Of a stretch of DNA of 9,550 nt, positions 6,614 to 9,550 are shown piece by piece; the stretch's first letter is position 1, and each line of letters starts with the position of its first letter. The notes beneath the pieces were generated by a model. That model saw only the letters and a program-made list of their open reading frames with translations. It was not told the origin of the DNA and made no database searches. The position numbers and the translations under genes were made by a program. The stretch spans positions 1-9,550 of the forward strand of contig PWUG01000393.1 of assembly GCA_003562605.1 (NCBI GenBank), read 5' to 3'. The DNA comes from Syntrophomonadaceae bacterium (GTDB taxonomy: Bacteria; Bacillota_D; Dethiobacteria; DTU022).

Positions 6614-7639
6614 ATGGGTAGTTTTAGTCCCCTGAATATACTTGTTGCTTTGCAACCCGGTCTGGGAAGCCCGGTGGAGTATGAAGAATTAATTAAAGCG
6701 CGATTTCCTGGAAAAGCATCTAAAAGAGAGATCAGGATTCGACTAATCCAGGATGGTTCAGCCACAGCTATCCCCGATGAATATCTCGATACGCATATTG
6801 TTGGTGCCGGGGTTGTTGTAGAGAGAGTCCCTGAGATGGAGAACCTGCAATGGGTGATGACTTTCAGCGCAGGTATTGATCACTGGGAAAAATGGGGCAA
6901 ACTTCCTGCTCATGTTCCTTTGACTCACCTTCCGGGCGGCTCAGGCATTCCTATTTCTGAATTTGTGATCGGCTTGATGCTGAACCTTTCGAAAAAATTT
7001 AACCAACTTTGGGATCAGCAAAAAGAAAGAAAATTTATTCGTGTTCGCGGGGAGGAGCTGTATGGAAAAACCATTGGCATTGTCGGCCTTGGCGGTATCG
7101 GGCGACAGATTGCCAAGCGGGCCAAAGCTTTTGATATGCGTGTAATTGGCTCTGATATCCAGATTATGGACATTCCCCATGTAGACGAGGTTTTCTTAAA
7201 CGATCAGGTGGATGAAGTAATCCGCCAGAGCGATTTCCTGGTTCTTGCCTGCCCGGAGACCAGAGAGACTGAGGGAATGATGAATGAAAGAAGTTTCAAG
7301 CTGATGAAAAATACAGCTTACCTGATTAACTGTGCTCGCGGCTCTCTGATTGTAAAAGAAGATTTCATTAAAGCTTTAAACGAAGGTTGGATTGCCGGGG
7401 CAGCTAATGACACCCATTGGATTAAAAAACCGCTTCCTTCTTACCTTCCTGAAGATGATGAACTTTGGGCCTGTAAGAACATACTGATCACGCCGCATAT
7501 TTCCAGCTGGTCTGATCTTTACGCCCCCAGGTTCGGCGGCCTTTTTGTAGATAATATTGAACGCTTTTTAGATGGGAAACCGTTATTGCATGTTGCGCCC
7601 GGATTTGAGGGTGATCCGCAGTGGTTGAAAAATGCATAA
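6614..7639 (+). CDS. D-isomer-type 2-hydroxyacid dehydrogenase with altered active site
   Basis: A 341-residue member of the NAD-dependent D-2-hydroxyacid dehydrogenase family, which interconverts 2-oxo and 2-hydroxy acids. The substrate-domain loop SAGID is at 85-89, the dinucleotide motif GLGGIG at 158-163, and D181 at the end of the second strand favours NAD(H). Catalytic R242 (in CARGS) and H295 (in TPHISS) are present. The segment that normally reads like DVFEEEPLP and supplies the catalytic Glu is here DTHWIKKPLP (266-275): Lys stands where Glu is expected and the loop looks one residue longer. The ATG is ten bases after GGAGG. It lies 18 bp before the dehydratase genes, so the natural idea is that it makes or oxidises the 2-hydroxyacid used by the dehydratase. 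The missing Glu means the reaction may be slower or different. Confidence 0.88.
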   Translation: MGSFSPLNILVALQPGLGSPVEYEELIKARFPGKASKREIRIRLIQDGSATAIPDEYLDTHIVGAGVVVERVPEMENLQWVMTFSAGIDHWEKWGKLPAHVPLTHLPGGSGIPISEFVIGLMLNLSKKFNQLWDQQKERKFIRVRGEELYGKTIGIVGLGGIGRQIAKRAKAFDMRVIGSDIQIMDIPHVDEVFLNDQVDEVIRQSDFLVLACPETRETEGMMNERSFKLMKNTAYLINCARGSLIVKEDFIKALNEGWIAGAANDTHWIKKPLPSYLPEDDELWACKNILITPHISSWSDLYAPRFGGLFVDNIERFLDGKPLLHVAPGFEGDPQWLKNA

Positions 7640-7657
7640 GCTTAAAGGAGATCATAT

Positions 7658-8803
7658 TTGGACATAACAAACTTAATTGAACACTTCGAAAATGCTCTTA
7701 AAAATCCTGCAGAAGAAGTCTGGCAGTGGAAATCGGAGCAAGGAAGAAGGGTTGTCGGTTTTTTAATGACCGATGTTCCCGAGGAGTTAATTCATGCCGC
7801 AGGATTTTTACCTTATGGAATCACCGGCGGAGACTCCGAGTTGGAGATGGCTGAAACACACCTGCAGCCCTGGGTTTGCTCTTATGTTCGCAATTCTCTT
7901 TCCCTTGCTCTGGGTGGAAAATTGGAATATTTAGATGGGTTGATTATTCCACATACCTGTGATACCACGCGTATGTTGCTTGATTTATGGAAGCATATCC
8001 GGCCTTTCCCCTACATGGAAGATTACCGCCTGCCGCGGCAGATTGATCGTCCCAGCGCCGGAAATTATCTCATTAAAGAGTTGGAAAGGATTAAATACGG
8101 ATTGGAGCAGTTTGCAGGTGAACCTATTGATCCGGATACGCTTAAACAAAGCATAATTCTCTATAATCACAACCGGGAACTTTTGCGTAGCATCGTCGAC
8201 ATCCATGCCCAGGATCCAACCATGATCAGCAGCCGTGAGCTCTATACCCTGATAAATGGTGCCATGGTTATGCCCAGGGAAAGGGTCAATGAGCTATTGA
8301 TCCAGATCGTGGAGGCATTGGATAAATCATCAAACTATGAAGTTAACGGGAAGTTTTTACGTCTTTTGTTATCGGGTACGCTACTTGAACCCTTCGAAAT
8401 ACTGGATTTAATCGATAGTTGCGGGGGGGCAGTAATCGGGGACGATTTTCAGAATGGTTATCGATATATTGAAACTGATGTCCTGGTCAGGGATGATATT
8501 ATAGAGGCCCTCGCCGAGCGCCAGCTGAAACGCATTCCTTCTGCAGCATTTGATATCAAGGATAGGCCGAGAAGGGAATTTTTGGCAGATCTTGCTGAAG
8601 AGAAAAAAGCCCATGGGGTGATTTTTCTCCACCAGAGTTTTTGTGAGCCCGAAAACTTCGATTACTATGACAACTTGCAGGCCATGAAAAGCGCCGGCAT
8701 CCCGGCCATCCGGCTCGAAACTCAATTTGGTCGCTCCGCCCTGGGACAAATGCGCACCAGGATCCAGGCTTTCATGGAGATGCTTGGGGGTGGAAGCCAG
8801 TGA
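7658..8803 (+). CDS. 2-hydroxyacyl-CoA dehydratase / benzoyl-CoA reductase family subunit (BcrC/HgdB-like)
   Basis: A 381-residue subunit of the radical 2-hydroxyacyl-CoA dehydratase/benzoyl-CoA reductase family. These heterodimers carry a [4Fe-4S] cluster per subunit and use a low-potential electron supplied by an ATP-hydrolysing activator. Three cysteines fit the cluster ligands: C74 (in VCSYVR), C101 (in HTCDTTR) and C329 (in SFCEPENFDY). GAVIGDDFQNGYR (257-269) matches the family's GDD-x2-G-x-R region, and the end (QFGRSALGQMRTRIQAF) is the usual C-terminal helix. The start is TTG (7658) with AAAGGAG seven bases upstream. A G7 tract lies inside the gene (8423-8429). The next gene overlaps its stop, so the two should be translated together. 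The partner looks BcrB/BzdO-like, so a ring reductase role is possible, but a linear or aromatic 2-hydroxyacyl-CoA substrate fits equally. Confidence 0.92.
   Translation: MDITNLIEHFENALKNPAEEVWQWKSEQGRRVVGFLMTDVPEELIHAAGFLPYGITGGDSELEMAETHLQPWVCSYVRNSLSLALGGKLEYLDGLIIPHTCDTTRMLLDLWKHIRPFPYMEDYRLPRQIDRPSAGNYLIKELERIKYGLEQFAGEPIDPDTLKQSIILYNHNRELLRSIVDIHAQDPTMISSRELYTLINGAMVMPRERVNELLIQIVEALDKSSNYEVNGKFLRLLLSGTLLEPFEILDLIDSCGGAVIGDDFQNGYRYIETDVLVRDDIIEALAERQLKRIPSAAFDIKDRPRREFLADLAEEKKAHGVIFLHQSFCEPENFDYYDNLQAMKSAGIPAIRLETQFGRSALGQMRTRIQAFMEMLGGGSQ
8786..8802 (+). promoter_or_regulatory. Ribosome binding site and GTG start overlapping the upstream stop
   Basis: GGGGGTGG (8786-8793) lies six bases before GTG at 8800-8802, which overlaps the TGA stop (8801-8803) of the first dehydratase subunit in a GTGA arrangement. 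This supports coupled translation and equal amounts of the two subunits. Confidence 0.75.
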
Positions 8804-9550
8804 CCTCCGGAAAAGTTTTTAAAACTGCAGCACTGATGAAAGAAGTGATGGCCCGCTATAATGAAGCCGGGAAAGATGCTAAGCGCAAAAGTATTCCAGT
8901 GGCCTGGGTTACCGCGGTTTTTCCGGTTGAGATTATCTATGCTGCAGGTCTTTTTCCCTATTATCCGGAAAACTTTGGTGCGGTTGCCGCTGCCAGGAAA
9001 GTTGCCGACAAGTTATCTTCAGCCGCTGAAGCGAGGGGATATGCCCGGGATCTCTGCGGTTATGCCCGTTGCGGTATTGGTGATGCCTATGCAACGGAAC
9101 ACCCGATTGGAGAAATATTAAAGCCAGATTTAATATTCTGTTGTAACACCCAATGCGGAAGCCTGCCAAAATGGTTCGAGGTAGCCGGGCGTTTCTATAA
9201 TGCCCCTTATTTCTTGTTAGATTCCCCGCGGGTGGGAATTGAAACAGACCAACTCTGTAAGGGTTATTACGTGGATCAGCTTTATGAAATGATTGCTTTC
9301 ATCGAGGAGTTTACCGGGAATTCTTTTGATTTTGACCGATTAACCGAGGTGCTCACTCTTTCCAACGAAGCCTGCCGCCTCTGGAACGAAATTTTGGATA
9401 CTGCTGCCCTAAAGCCTGCTCCCTTTGGATTTTTTGATGCCAGTTTTCATATGGCCCCGATTGTCACCATGCGCGGCACACAGGAAGCAGTAAATTATTA
9501 CCGTGCTTTAAAAGAGGAAATTGATGAACGGATCGAACAGGGTATAACAG
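8800..9550 (+). CDS. 2-hydroxyacyl-CoA dehydratase / benzoyl-CoA reductase family second subunit (BcrB-like), partial
   Basis: An open frame of 250 codons from a GTG start to the window edge, still open, so the C-terminal third or more is missing. It has the family's N-terminal pattern: PVEIIYAAGLFPYYPENFGA (43-61), then LCGYARCGIGD with C86 and C91, then FCCNTQCGSLPKWFE with C114, C115 and C119, and a PYFLLDSPR strand (136-144). The Cys-rich second motif followed by KW is closest, from memory, to BcrB/BzdO-type subunits. C86 and one of C115/C119 probably bind the [4Fe-4S] cluster; the third ligand would lie beyond the window. It should form a heterodimer with the preceding subunit. No activator ATPase gene of the HgdC/BadFG type is visible; it may follow downstream. 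Confidence 0.88.
   Translation, partial: MTSGKVFKTAALMKEVMARYNEAGKDAKRKSIPVAWVTAVFPVEIIYAAGLFPYYPENFGAVAAARKVADKLSSAAEARGYARDLCGYARCGIGDAYATEHPIGEILKPDLIFCCNTQCGSLPKWFEVAGRFYNAPYFLLDSPRVGIETDQLCKGYYVDQLYEMIAFIEEFTGNSFDFDRLTEVLTLSNEACRLWNEILDTAALKPAPFGFFDASFHMAPIVTMRGTQEAVNYYRALKEEIDERIEQGIT

Noticed and set aside
6486..6635. GTG-started 49-codon frame in the gap before the dehydrogenase
   Set aside because: It overlaps the dehydrogenase start in another frame, the G run is a poor ribosome binding site directly abutting the start, and the protein has no recognisable features.
8423..8429. G7 tract in the first dehydratase subunit as a frameshift or phase-variation site
   Set aside because: The frame is intact and conserved motifs continue on both sides; the tract encodes a Gly-Gly pair expected by the family. 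Nothing in the sequence shows slippage.
8861..9121. An 86-codon ATG frame near the right end
   Set aside because: It is out of frame with the second dehydratase subunit, whose family motifs run unbroken through the same stretch from the GTG at 8800.

Overview
The window reads as part of a chromosome from a strictly anaerobic Gram-positive bacterium, most likely a Peptococcaceae/Desulfotomaculum-type clostridium. This is inference. It rests on the strong AGGAGG-type ribosome binding sites, the frequent TTG/GTG starts (five of nine genes), the moderate base composition, a soluble DegS/NreB-type sensor kinase paired with a NarL-type regulator, and a radical-type 2-hydroxyacyl-CoA dehydratase, which is oxygen-sensitive in every studied member of the family. 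There is no rRNA, tRNA, CRISPR array, insertion sequence or integrase.

Left block (about 1-2510, minus strand): a two-component operon transcribed leftward. A GAF-containing soluble histidine kinase lies 26 bp upstream of a NarL/LuxR-family response regulator. A convincing sigma-A-like promoter (TTGACG-17-TAAAAT) sits just upstream of the kinase. A 360-bp non-coding gap with several short inverted repeats separates this operon from the divergent metabolic genes.

Right block (2784-9550, plus strand): seven genes in one direction. The first four are closely packed: a class I SAM-dependent methyltransferase, a short-chain dehydrogenase/reductase (SDR), an SCP2-type thiolase and an amidohydrolase-2 (ACMSD-like) metal enzyme. 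A 191-bp gap with hairpin potential follows. After it come a D-isomer-type 2-hydroxyacid dehydrogenase and two subunits of the 2-hydroxyacyl-CoA dehydratase/benzoyl-CoA reductase family. The second subunit starts on a GTG overlapping the previous stop codon and runs off the window.

Together the metabolic genes look like a CoA-thioester pathway. The SDR and thiolase would do beta-oxidation-like or condensation chemistry, the amidohydrolase a decarboxylation or C-C/C-N hydrolysis, and the dehydrogenase and dehydratase would interconvert 2-oxo, 2-hydroxy and enoyl (or reduced aromatic) acyl-CoA compounds. The substrate cannot be read from the sequence. The ATP-dependent activator and the CoA ligase or transferase that such a system needs are not in the window and may lie downstream. 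The two-component system is a plausible but unproven regulator. The best candidates for something new are this gene combination, the apparent loss of the catalytic Glu in the 2-hydroxyacid dehydrogenase, and the structured intergenic segments.
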